From Thermus antranikianii DSM 12462 (GTDB lineage: Bacteria; Deinococcota; Deinococci; Deinococcales; Thermaceae), in NCBI RefSeq assembly GCF_000423905.1, contig NZ_AUIW01000006.1, positions 1-64,000 on the forward strand: a DNA stretch of 64,000 nt, read 5' to 3'. Position numbers and translations under genes: made by a program. The notes beneath the pieces were generated by a model. The model searched no databases. It was given only the letters and a program-made list of their open reading frames with translations, and was not told the DNA's origin. This document shows, piece by piece, positions 46,330-54,618 of the stretch. Every line of letters starts with the position of its first letter. Positions within the stretch are counted from its first letter, which is position 1.

Positions 46330-47016
46330 TTATCCTACCTCCAGGATCAGCTTGGGCCGGAAGGCCAGAGCGTCGGCGGCCACCAGGTGGAGGGGAATGC
46401 CCCGGTACTCCTGGGGAAGCTTTTCCGGGTCCGCCCCGTGCAGGTGGCCGTAGACGATGGCCTGGGGCTTGGCCTCTGCGGCCAGCTCCAAAAGGGAGGT
46501 GGTCTCCCCCTTGGGGCCGAAGGGGGGGAAGTGGAAGGCCACCACCAGGTGGCGGTGGGGTTTGCGCTTCAGGTCCTGTAGGGAGAGCTTAAGCCGCTCC
46601 ACCTCCCGGGCGAAGATCCGTTCGTCCTCCGGGGTGGCGGGCGGGTACTGCCAGCCCCGGGTTCCCGCCACCGCCACCCCGTCCAGAACCAAGGCATCGT
46701 TTTGCAGGGCGTACATGCCTTCGGGTAAGACAGCTCTCAGGCGGCTTATGGAGGGCCACCAGTAGTCGTGGTTCCCCTTTAGGAGCACTTTTTTGCCAGG
46801 CAAGGCGGCCAGGTCCAGAAGGTCCGGCAGGGCCTCCCCCAGGCGCATGGCCCAGGAGATGTCCCCAGGGACGATCACCAGGTCCCCCTCCGCCACCACC
46901 TCCCGCCAGCCTCGGAAGAAGGCCTCCGGATGGCCCTGCCAGTTGGGGCCGAAGATGGTCATGGGTTTGGGGTGCAGGCGGGAGAGGTGGGGGTCGGCGA
47001 TGGCGAAGACCCGCAT
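46330..47016 (-). CDS. Calcineurin-like metallophosphoesterase
   Basis: 228 residues with the full metal site: IADPHL (D-x-H), VPGDISW (GD), LKGNHDYWW (GNHD), AFHFPP and YGHLHG (GHxH). It probably hydrolyses a phosphoester of unknown identity. First gene of a three-gene minus-strand set, divergent from recX. Confidence 0.85.
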   Translation of the reverse strand: MRVFAIADPHLSRLHPKPMTIFGPNWQGHPEAFFRGWREVVAEGDLVIVPGDISWAMRLGEALPDLLDLAALPGKKVLLKGNHDYWWPSISRLRAVLPEGMYALQNDALVLDGVAVAGTRGWQYPPATPEDERIFAREVERLKLSLQDLKRKPHRHLVVAFHFPPFGPKGETTSLLELAAEAKPQAIVYGHLHGADPEKLPQEYRGIPLHLVAADALAFRPKLILEVG

Positions 47017-47033
47017 GGGCTTTAGCGTACCCT

Positions 47034-47474
47034 ATGGGTATGGAAAAGGCCGAGGCCCTGGCCTATGCCTTAAGGCTCCTTTCCCAAAGGGCCATGAGCC
47101 GGGCCCGCCTGCGGGAGAAGCTTCTCGGCCGCTTTTCCGAAGGGGAGGTGGAGGAAGCTCTGGCCCGCCTCGAGGAGCTGGGCTATTTGGACGACCGGGC
47201 CTTTGCGGAAACCTTTGTGGCCACCAGGCGGAAGTACGGTCCCCGTAAGCTCCGCTTCCTCCTGAAAGCCCAAGGGGTGCCGGAGGAGGTGGTGGAGGAA
47301 GTCCTTGCCGCCTATGGGGAGGAGGAAAGCCTGGAGGCGGCGCTTAAAGTCCTCCGCCGCTACCCCCGCCGCCTGGACAAGGCCAAGGCGGTGCGGTTCC
47401 TCCAGGGCCGGGGTTTTCCCCTTTCCGTGGCGTTAGAGGCCTACCGGCTTGTCAAGGAGGAGGAAAGCGGGTAA
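47034..47474 (+). CDS. recX: RecX-family regulator
   Basis: 146 residues made of RecX helical repeats (AYALRLLSQRAMSRARLREKL; RLEELGYLDDRAFAETFV). It modulates RecA filaments. Two ATGs, 47034 and 47040, are possible. A TACCCT -10-like hexamer ends just before the first ATG, which leaves no room for a leader at 47034 and hints at the second start or a more distant promoter. Confidence 0.85.
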   Translation: MGMEKAEALAYALRLLSQRAMSRARLREKLLGRFSEGEVEEALARLEELGYLDDRAFAETFVATRRKYGPRKLRFLLKAQGVPEEVVEEVLAAYGEEESLEAALKVLRRYPRRLDKAKAVRFLQGRGFPLSVALEAYRLVKEEESG

Positions 47475-47483
47475 AAAGAGCCC

Positions 47484-47921
47484 ATGCCCGAGGTGCGCGC
47501 GGAACGCTTGATCAAGGCGCCAGCGGAAAAGGTGTATGCCCTGGCCAAGGACCTGGAGGGCTTAAAGCCCTACCTTAAGGAGGTGGAAAGCCTCAAGGTG
47601 CTCTCCCAGGAGGGCAACCGCACCCGAAGCGAATGGGTGGCGGTGGCCATGGGCAAGAAGGTGCGCTGGTTGGAGGAGGAGGAGTGGGACGACCAGAACC
47701 TAAGGAACCGTTTCTACTCTCCGGAAGGGGATTTTGACCGCTACGAGGGCACTTGGGTTTTCCTGCCGGAGGGGGAGGGGACCCGGGTGGTCCTGAGCCT
47801 TACCTATGAGCTCACCATCCCCATCTTCGGGGGGCTTTTGCAGAAGCTCGTGCAAAAGCTCATGCAGGAGAATATAGAGAGCCTTCTCAAGGGCCTTGAG
47901 GAGCGGGTTCTGGCTTCCTAG
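47484..47921 (+). CDS. SRPBCC/START-like (coenzyme Q-binding/polyketide cyclase type) protein
   Basis: 145 residues with the SRPBCC fold: an N-terminal strand (VRAERLIKAPAEKVYALAKD), a central antiparallel sheet and a long C-terminal helix (LLQKLVQKLMQENIESLLKG). It probably binds a hydrophobic ligand. It starts 9 bases after recX. The IS481-type element begins at its stop codon, so its 3' neighbourhood was reshaped. Confidence 0.75.
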   Translation: MPEVRAERLIKAPAEKVYALAKDLEGLKPYLKEVESLKVLSQEGNRTRSEWVAVAMGKKVRWLEEEEWDDQNLRNRFYSPEGDFDRYEGTWVFLPEGEGTRVVLSLTYELTIPIFGGLLQKLVQKLMQENIESLLKGLEERVLAS

Positions 47922-49056
47922 TGAACCCGGACAAACACATGTGAGACTCTGGGCTGGGATAAAAAGAGGGGGACCGACTCCGGAAGGAGGCCCCCCGAGT
48001 GCAGCTTACCACGGTTGGCAAAGCGATCTGGCGAGGAGCGAGGAAGGCCCAGGAGCTGGAGATGGCGGGGGCCGGCGACCCCCTGGTCCAGGAACGGCTG
48101 CGCAAGCTCAAGCAGGTGGAGGCGTTCAGGAAGCACGGGGTGAGCTGGCCCGAGATCCAGGCCCTGGTGGGGATCAGCCGGGCCACCTATCACCGCTGGC
48201 GGAGCAGGCTCAAGGACGAAGGACTTAAAGGCCTTCTTCCGAAACCCAAACGCCCCAAACGCCTACGGCGGAAGGTGCACTGGACCTCCGAACTCCTCAT
48301 CGCCACCGAGGACTTGCGGAGACAAAACCCCACCTGGGGCCGCTGGCCCATCTGGTGGAGCTTGAGGAAGGGAGGTTTTGAGGTCAGCGAGCGCACCGTG
48401 GGCCGCATCCTCGCCCATCTGGAAGCCAGGGGGCGGGTGGAAAGGGTGGCCGCCTTCCTGGCCCGGGCGAGGCGGGGCAAGGGGAGGCCAAGACCCCAGA
48501 GGCCCTACGCCCAGAGGAAGCCCCGGGGATACGAGGCCAGGGCGCCCGGGGACCTGGTGCAGTTGGACACCCTCACCGTGACCCTAGGGCCCGGGGAGGT
48601 GGTCAAGCACTTCTCGGCCCTGGACCTGGTCACGCGCTTCTCCCTGGCCCAGGTGCACACCAGGGCCACGGCCAACCTGGCGGCGGGATTCCTCTCCGCC
48701 CTCGTGACCAAGGCCCCCTTCCCCATCCGGGCCGTCCAGGTGGACGGGGGGAGCGAGTTCATGGCCGAGTTTGAGGAAGCCTGCCGGAGCCTGGGAATCC
48801 GGCTCTTTGTGCTGCCCCCACGGAGCCCGAAGCTCAACGGGCACGTGGAGCGGATGCAGCGCACCTTCCGCGACGAGTTTTATACCCTGCCCTTGCCAAG
48901 GGGGCTTGTGCGCCTGCAGGCCGAGCTGGACGCTTATCTGGCGTACTACAACCACCGCAGGCCCCACATGGCCCTGGGGGGGCTGGCGCCCCTGGAGTTC
49001 TTGGCTAAAATGCAAGCGGAGTCGGTCCCCCAGTCTCAGATGTATTGACCGATTAC
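47922..49056 (+). mobile_element. IS481-type insertion sequence, copy 1 (apparently intact)
   Basis: About 1135 bases with one intact transposase gene. The left end has ACACATGTGAGACTC and the right end, reverse complemented, AATACATCTGAGACT; both then reach GGGGGACCGACTCC, an imperfect inverted repeat. The limits were set by comparing with copy 2 (54179-56322) in the same orientation. A 16-base IS256-type end directly abuts the right side. Confidence 0.7.
47999..49048 (+). CDS. IS481-family transposase
   Basis: 349 residues. An N-terminal helix-turn-helix (WPEIQALVGISRATYHRWR, ~residue 42) is followed by a DDE integrase-type core: Asp in LVQLDTLTV (~185), Asp in AVQVDGGSEF (~250), Glu in NGHVERMQRTFRDE (~282). 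The GTG start follows GGAGG. No frameshift is visible, so the element may be active. Copy 2 shows what decay looks like: a lost start codon, a frameshift and a nested insertion. Confidence 0.85.
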   Translation: MQLTTVGKAIWRGARKAQELEMAGAGDPLVQERLRKLKQVEAFRKHGVSWPEIQALVGISRATYHRWRSRLKDEGLKGLLPKPKRPKRLRRKVHWTSELLIATEDLRRQNPTWGRWPIWWSLRKGGFEVSERTVGRILAHLEARGRVERVAAFLARARRGKGRPRPQRPYAQRKPRGYEARAPGDLVQLDTLTVTLGPGEVVKHFSALDLVTRFSLAQVHTRATANLAAGFLSALVTKAPFPIRAVQVDGGSEFMAEFEEACRSLGIRLFVLPPRSPKLNGHVERMQRTFRDEFYTLPLPRGLVRLQAELDAYLAYYNHRRPHMALGGLAPLEFLAKMQAESVPQSQMY

Positions 49057-49072
49057 AAACTCTTGACACGAC
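49057..49072. repeat. 16-bp copy of the IS256-type end, fused to the IS481 right end
   Basis: AACTCTTGACACGACC, identical to 299-314 at the end of the IS256-type element. Here it lacks the transposase. It marks a second place where such an element once lay, at the left border of the foreign cassette. Confidence 0.6.
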
Positions 49073-49116
49073 CTCAGACCAGGATATTTAATGATAGAAA
49101 GGAGCGTGAAAAAACC

Positions 49117-49866
49117 ATGAGCGCACCGACCAGGGATATTGGAATTGTTGTTAGTAAGGTTGGCGAGCTGGCGGTGACGGGGCTCCCATGCTTCATGTAC
49201 CATGACCCCTATCACGAGCGCTTTGTCAACTATATCCGCTTACTGGTGGCCCAGAACCTGCCTGTTCTGGTCCGTCTGCATCCGGGGTGGAACTACCCTA
49301 TGGAGGAGGACATCCTCCGGAAGGAAGTCGACCGCACTGGGCACGCGGTGCTGGTGGTGGGCTATGACGACGCCGCCGAGGAATTCATCCTTCTCGACCC
49401 GTGGGATCAAAGCCACTGGGGGGGAAGCAGGGGCGGAGAGTGGCGTATCGGCTACCGTGAACTTGGCCTCCTTGCCGTGGACTGCACTAGAGACGCTGTG
49501 ATTACCGGTGTCTTGCCGAATGTGGAAATCCAGTTCGACGGCGTGGATGCACTCCAATGCAACGTCACGTATTCTTGTCCCGAGCCTCTCTTCCGGACCT
49601 TTATTGCAGAGGAGGCATTCCTGACGCTGACCGTGCCAAAAGGCTTGCAGCTGGACACGGACGGGGACCAGATAAGCCTTGGCCAGCTGCAGCCGGGGGA
49701 AACACGCTCCGTGGTTATTCCCGTGATCTTGGAAGACCCTGTAAACGGCGAGATTACGGCAGAGATTGATCTTGTCATCCGCTCCCTCTGGTTGCGAGAC
49801 TGGAAGGAGACCATCCGGGTCGTCTCCCGTCATCGTATCACTGCTATTGAGCGGGCCATGGTCTAG
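49117..49866 (+). CDS. C39/BtrH-like peptidase-domain protein, probably N-terminally truncated
   Basis: 249 residues from an ATG with AAAGGAG 12 bases upstream. Residues ~20-125 read like the second half of a papain-like C39 fold: a helix ending in VLVRLHPGWN, then the catalytic-His strand GHAVLVVGYDD and the Asp/Asn strand ILLDPWDQSHWGG. The nucleophile helix of the first half is missing. The rest (~130-249) is a beta-rich module. The missing half is found, in a related form, at the end of the gene at 51295-52887. Codon use is less GC-biased than in neighbouring genes. It could be a non-peptidase ligand-binding version of the fold. Confidence 0.55.
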   Translation: MSAPTRDIGIVVSKVGELAVTGLPCFMYHDPYHERFVNYIRLLVAQNLPVLVRLHPGWNYPMEEDILRKEVDRTGHAVLVVGYDDAAEEFILLDPWDQSHWGGSRGGEWRIGYRELGLLAVDCTRDAVITGVLPNVEIQFDGVDALQCNVTYSCPEPLFRTFIAEEAFLTLTVPKGLQLDTDGDQISLGQLQPGETRSVVIPVILEDPVNGEITAEIDLVIRSLWLRDWKETIRVVSRHRITAIERAMV

Positions 49867-49919
49867 CCAGGTAGCGCATAGCCTTACCGTATCCCCTATT
49901 CCGTCATCTCACGGAGGCC

Positions 49920-49964
49920 ATGCTTCCTCAAACACTAGCCTCTGCGGGGGCGTTTTATGCATAA
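49920..49964 (+). other. Possible 14-residue leader peptide before the MFS gene
   Basis: ATG at 49920 follows ACGGAGGCC, a better ribosome site than the MFS gene has. It reads MLPQTLASAGAFYA and its stop overlaps the MFS start (ATGCATAA). Such coupling is known for leader peptides controlling drug-efflux genes of the Mef type. No conservation test was possible. Confidence 0.35.
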
Positions 49965-51219
49965 AGCCATCGCCACCTTGAAGGCCTTGAAGGCTAGGTT
50001 AGGGCTAGTACTTCTCACCCGAGAACTCCCATTCTCGTACTTTTTCATCAGCAGGACCCTGTCCCGCATTGGCGAGAATGTATTCTCCATCGCCGTCCCG
50101 TGGCTGGTGTTTCAGCTGACGGGCAGCACCCTACAACTCGGACTGGCCTTTGCCCTCCAGGTTGTCCCTTCACTGCTGCTAGCTCCCTTTGCTGGCGTTT
50201 ACGTGGACGCCGCTTCCAGAAAAAGAGCGATGCTCGTTTCGGAGGGTTGCCGGGCACTGCTCGGTCTGGCTGTGACTGGGCTGTCCCTCCTGGGTAGCCT
50301 CCAGGTGTGGCACCTGTATCTCGCGGTGGTGGCCCATGCGGTCACCGCCAGTTTTCTTACCGTGGCAGCCGGGGCTGCTATTCCGGCCCTCGTGGACCAG
50401 GTTGACTTAACGCGCGCCAACGCGCTCATCAGGTTGAGCCGCAACCTGTGCGACATCTTGGGCAAGGTCATGGCCGGCCTACTCTTGGCCTGGCTGGGCC
50501 CGGCGTACACGTTCCTGGCGAATGCCGCCTTGACTTTCGCGTCCGCGGCTCTGTTGTTGCCGCTCCGGGGCATAGACGGGGGATCCCCAGTGGTGCGGGG
50601 CTGGCGGCCAAGGGTACTACAGGACTTTGTGAGTGGAGTGGGTATCCTGCGCCGCCACAGCGCGGCTGTGCTTGCCATGGCGGATCTGGTGGTGATCAAC
50701 GTCGGTATTCCGGTCCTGGCAATAGCCCTTCCCGTCATTTCTGAAGAGGTCCTGCGCCAGGGTGCCGCTGGCTATGGGCTCCTCACCGGAGCGATGGCGC
50801 TCGGGGCCATCGTTGCCACCCTGATAGCCGCTCTGCTGGTCGGACGCATGGACGAGGGCCGATTGTCTGGGCTTGCCACGGTCCTGTTCGGCCTCCTGGT
50901 TGTTTCCCTGGGCTTCGTGAGGGCACTGGAGTGGGGGCTGCTGGCGATGACGCTTATCGGTCTGACGGCCGAATTGGTTTCGGTCTACACCTCCAGCATT
51001 CTGCAGCGGACCCTTCCTTCGGATGTCCTGGGCCGGGCCTTTGCTGCCCAGTTTACGGCCCTACGGATCGTCCCCGCGGTCGTGTTCCTGAGTGCCGGTT
51101 CTGTTCTCCAAACGTTCGGCGTGCAAACGTTCTTGATCGTGGGGGGTTCTATAACTGTTCTCATCGCGGCGCTCTTGCTCCAGCTCAGGGTGCGGGGTGC
51201 GCGAGAGAAAAACCGATGA
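49957..51219 (+). CDS. MFS exporter of the MefA/EntS-like (MFS_3) type
   Basis: 420 residues with 12 predicted membrane helices. The N-terminal FISRTLSRIGENVFSIAVPW and the loop GVYVDAASRKRAMLVSE after helix 2 fit the MFS_3 group, which exports macrolides or siderophores. It lies between two C39-like genes and is translated from an ATG overlapping a 14-codon ORF. The product may export whatever the neighbours process or bind (inference). Base composition and codon choice differ from the Thermus neighbours. Confidence 0.75.
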   Translation: MHKAIATLKALKARLGLVLLTRELPFSYFFISRTLSRIGENVFSIAVPWLVFQLTGSTLQLGLAFALQVVPSLLLAPFAGVYVDAASRKRAMLVSEGCRALLGLAVTGLSLLGSLQVWHLYLAVVAHAVTASFLTVAAGAAIPALVDQVDLTRANALIRLSRNLCDILGKVMAGLLLAWLGPAYTFLANAALTFASAALLLPLRGIDGGSPVVRGWRPRVLQDFVSGVGILRRHSAAVLAMADLVVINVGIPVLAIALPVISEEVLRQGAAGYGLLTGAMALGAIVATLIAALLVGRMDEGRLSGLATVLFGLLVVSLGFVRALEWGLLAMTLIGLTAELVSVYTSSILQRTLPSDVLGRAFAAQFTALRIVPAVVFLSAGSVLQTFGVQTFLIVGGSITVLIAALLLQLRVRGAREKNR

Positions 51220-51294
51220 GGTGGGGTTCCAATAGGGCCATCCGGGTTGGGGAGAGACTGCGAGGAGAAGCTACAAAGAGGAGGTGATACAAAG

Positions 51295-52887
51295 ATGAAG
51301 CTGCGGTGGATCCAGTACATCCAAGGAGTCCCACGGTATCCTGTTCTGGCTGGCGACAAAGTCATGATCGTGGCATATAACCGGACGGTACACCAGTACG
51401 AGGTGATGGCCTGCCGCTCCCACGACGGGGAGCTCAGGTGGAAGTTAGCTCTCCCTGCCGGCGGCTACGGACGTCCAGCAACGGACGGATCGAGGCTTTA
51501 CATGCTCTGGGGCCAGTCCGGGTTGGCTGCCCTAAACGTCGAGAACGGAGACCTGCAGTGGGCATGGAAAACACCGTGGCGGATCAGGAGCGGCCCGGTT
51601 CTTTTTAAAGACATGGTCTACCTATGTGCTGGAGACTCTATCATCGCCGTCAACAAAGAAGATGGGCGGGAAACACGAAGGTTCCAGGTGGGGCGAACAT
51701 TTCTGTTCGGCAACCCCTGCGTCTCCCTTATTGACTCCCATCCTTTGTTGTTTGTCTTGGGTGCGGAACCGTCAAACAATTACCTGTACTGCGTCTCCCT
51801 AGACGACACGGGAGCACCCGTCAGTCTTGAGTGGAAACGGCCAATTGGTAAGACCGGAGTTGTGTCGTCGGAAACGGCCGGACCTGCCGTGGGCGCCGAC
51901 CGTATCGTGATCGGATCGCTCGACGGCACAGTTACCTGCTTCGCATGCGCCACGGGGCAGGTATTGTGGACAGATCACGTGGGGGAGGTCACGATTCGCA
52001 GCGCTGCCTTTACGGATGGGGAACGTGTCTACGTCACCACACTCGGGGGCTCCATTCTCGCTTACAGCCTGCACACGGGGGCCCGGTTGTGGGAGCGGCA
52101 ATTGTACGCGGAGGGGATCTGGGCCCCTCCAGCCCTGGCGGCTGGACTTCTGATCGTCCTGGGTGGTGGTGTCCTCGAGGCCATCGACCCGTCCAACGGG
52201 TCGTCCGTGGCACAAGTTGCGGTGGGTCATGGCCCCTACTCCGCCCCCGTTCCCTCCGGAACTCATGTATTCGTGGGCGGTGGGGATCCCCCGTTCACGG
52301 GCTATCTCTTCGCGGTGGACCTGGCGGTGGCCGATCCCACCAGCATGGCGGACCAAAACCTCGCCGATCTTGAAATCCAAGCTAACGATTGGGAAATTCA
52401 GATTTCCTTCCGGGTTCCACCTTTGGTTACAGACCTCTGGCTCGATGGACGGCCCCTGGGGGCGGATGCGGTGATTCGTCCTGTTCGTCGGGCAGATCGG
52501 GCTTACTTTCGCATTGCGCTCGCCCCCGGCAAGCGCATCGGAAAGTACGCCCTCCCTGTGGCACTGTGGCGCCAGGATAAGCTCATCTGGAACACGATTC
52601 TCGTCGATCTCGGAATGAACCGTGTGCCTACATTGGGGTTACCTCAGCAAGCGCGGGTCTCACATCTCATCTTTGAGCCCCAGGCCGAGCCAACTGCCAG
52701 CGGTGCTGCCGCGTTGTCGATGCTGCTTGGGCATTTTGGGCTGAAGGTGTCCCAGCAGCACGTCAAGGAGATGGCGGACTATCTGGTGGAAACGTGGCAG
52801 GTGGACCCACACCACAAGTGGTCTGGCGTGGCAATGCGAATTTCCCACGCAGGCGCCCGCGATGTGCGAGCTAAGAAGCCGTCGTAA
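51295..52887 (+). CDS. PQQ-type beta-propeller protein with a truncated C39-like domain
   Basis: 530 residues. Residues ~1-345 are PQQ/quinoprotein-like propeller repeats (e.g. SLDGTVTCFACATGQVLWTD, LYMLWGQSGLAALNVENGDL). A beta-rich linker (~360-450) is followed by the first part of a C39-like domain (EPTASGAAALSMLLGHFG, ~465), where Ser replaces the usual Cys nucleophile. The frame ends after RISHAGARDV in a junk tail, at the border with an IS630 remnant, so the protein is cut short. No signal peptide, so probably cytoplasmic. A near-perfect AGGAGGTGAT precedes the ATG. Confidence 0.6.
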   Translation: MKLRWIQYIQGVPRYPVLAGDKVMIVAYNRTVHQYEVMACRSHDGELRWKLALPAGGYGRPATDGSRLYMLWGQSGLAALNVENGDLQWAWKTPWRIRSGPVLFKDMVYLCAGDSIIAVNKEDGRETRRFQVGRTFLFGNPCVSLIDSHPLLFVLGAEPSNNYLYCVSLDDTGAPVSLEWKRPIGKTGVVSSETAGPAVGADRIVIGSLDGTVTCFACATGQVLWTDHVGEVTIRSAAFTDGERVYVTTLGGSILAYSLHTGARLWERQLYAEGIWAPPALAAGLLIVLGGGVLEAIDPSNGSSVAQVAVGHGPYSAPVPSGTHVFVGGGDPPFTGYLFAVDLAVADPTSMADQNLADLEIQANDWEIQISFRVPPLVTDLWLDGRPLGADAVIRPVRRADRAYFRIALAPGKRIGKYALPVALWRQDKLIWNTILVDLGMNRVPTLGLPQQARVSHLIFEPQAEPTASGAAALSMLLGHFGLKVSQQHVKEMADYLVETWQVDPHHKWSGVAMRISHAGARDVRAKKPS

Positions 52888-52889
52888 AG

Positions 52890-53400
52890 GTCAACGGGAA
52901 AACTCGCCTCGATTTTACATGGCCCCTAGGATCCGCTTTTACCTCCCCCGCCCTCAGCCAGGCCCTTAGCCCCTGCAGTAAGCCCATCACCCGGGTGTCC
53001 ACCAGAAGGCTCAGGCCCAGGGCGTGCAGGTAGATAGGGAGGCGGTAGATGGGGTAGAGAGAGACTTCCTTCCCCAGCGCCTCCGCCACCCAGCGTTGCA
53101 GCTTGAGCCCCGTCCACAAGCCGCCTTCAGGCGGGAGGCCTTGGCGGTAGATGAGGGCCTGCAGAACCCTCTCCCGTTCTTCTGGGGTCAGCTTTGGCGG
53201 TTGTCGTGCCTCCTATCCGGGAGGGCCTCGAGGCCCTCCCGGTTGTAGCGGGCCACGGTGGCGCAAACCCAGCGGGAGGTATGGAGGGCGATGGCGGCCA
53301 CCTCCTGGGCGGTGAGGCCCTGCTTGGCGTGGTACGCCGCCAGAGCCTTCTTGATCCGTTGCTGGAGCTGGGGGAGGGTCAGGTGATCAACGACGGTCAT
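52890..53400 (-). pseudogene. IS630-type transposase, N-terminal part, frameshifted
   Basis: The minus strand starts at an ATG at 53400 and encodes a helix-turn-helix region (KQGLTAQEVAAIALHTSRWV, REGLEALPDRRHDN). It shifts frame near 53210 and continues as PPKLTPEERERVLQALIY and EVSLYPIYRLPIYLHALG. The DDE core is missing. Its truncated end touches the broken PQQ/C39 gene. Confidence 0.7.
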
Positions 53401-53403
53401 GGG

Positions 53404-54162
53404 GGTAAAAAGGGTATCACCTACCACGCCACCCAGGCCTGGGCCCAGGATCTCTTTCCCGAGCCCCCGCCTTCCCACCAGTCCCTGGTCTGGTTTGCCC
53501 ACCGCTACCTGGACGAGGCCATGCTGGAGGCCCTACTGCAAAAGCTCCGGGCGAGACCTGAGGAAAGGCTTTCCCGGGAGGATGAGGCGGGCCCTTTCGC
53601 CTAAGGGACACCACGGGGCTTCCCTACCGAAGCAAGGACCGCCTCCCCCGGTGGCGCAGGGGACAGGAGGCGCGGCGGGTGCGAGGGCATGGGAGGCTCT
53701 GGGCCCTTGCCCGATGGTGGAGGGGGCTAAGGCTTCTGGTTCTGGAGGGGGTTTGGGTGGGGCCAGGGTATGCCTCGGACCCCCGGCTTGGGCCGAGGGT
53801 TGCGGCGGTTTGGTCGGGAGGGTGGGGTGCTTTTGGGGGACGCGGGATTTGACGGGGAGGAGGTTTGGCGGGTGGTGAAGGGGCTTGGGGTGCGGCCCCT
53901 GATCCGGTTGCGGGAGAAGGGGGAGGTCCGGGATGCAGTGCGGCGTTGGGCGGCTTTCCACTGGGAGGATGCGCTGTATCGGTTTCGTGGAGTGGTGGAG
54001 GGGGTGTTTGGGGGGATGAAGAGCCGGTGGGCCGGGGGCTACTTGATGGAGCGCAAGCCCTCTTCGGCGATGAAGCGGATCTTCCTGGAGGCCATCGCCT
54101 ATGACCTCCGGATCCTCCTTACCCTCACCCCTGTTCCCAAGGGGTTCAAGCCAATTTACTAG
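53404..54162 (+). pseudogene. IS5/IS4-type DDE transposase remnant, several frameshifts
   Basis: Three frames carry consecutive pieces: GITYHATQAWAQDLFPEP and HRYLDEAMLEALLQKLRARP; then TTGLPYRSKDRLPRW and ARRVRGHGRLWALARWWRG; then LLGDAGFDGEEVWRVVKG and RFRGVVEGVFGGMKSRW, ending at 54162. The order matches DDE transposases of the IS5 group. It is non-functional. Confidence 0.7.
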
Positions 54163-54618
54163 GCAAGCCCAGGGGGCCTGAGCCCGGACAGAAACATGTG
54201 AGACTCAACATGTGAGACTCTAGAGACCCGGGATGGGATAAAAAGGAGGGGGACCGACTCCGAAAGGAGGTCCCCCAAGCGCAGCTTGCCACAGTTAGCA
54301 AAGAGGTCATAAGAGGGGCCAAGCTCGCCTTCCAGCTCGCCGAGGCTCAAGCCGGCGACCCCAAAGTCAAGGAACGCCTGCGCAAGCTCAAGCAGGTGGA
54401 GACCCTACGCCGCCACGGGGTGGACTGGGAAGAGGTCCAGGACCTGGTGGGCCTCAGCCGGGCCACCTACCACCGTTGGAAGAGGAGGCTCAAGGAAGAG
54501 GGGCTCAAGGGTTTGGTCCCCAGGTCCAGGCGCCCCAAACGCTTGCGGCGGAAGCGACACTGGACTCCTGAGCTTCTCCTGAAGGTGGAGGCTTTGAGGA
54601 AGGAGGGCTTTGGGGTGA

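Noticed and set aside
49091-49120. 9-codon ORF overlapping the start of the 49117 gene (ATGA)
   Set aside because: No ribosome binding site precedes it and it merely covers the Shine-Dalgarno region of the next gene.
53533-53961. 142-codon proline-rich minus-strand frame
   Set aside because: Antisense to the IS5-type transposase remnant, composed of low-complexity Pro/Gln-rich sequence typical of shadow frames.
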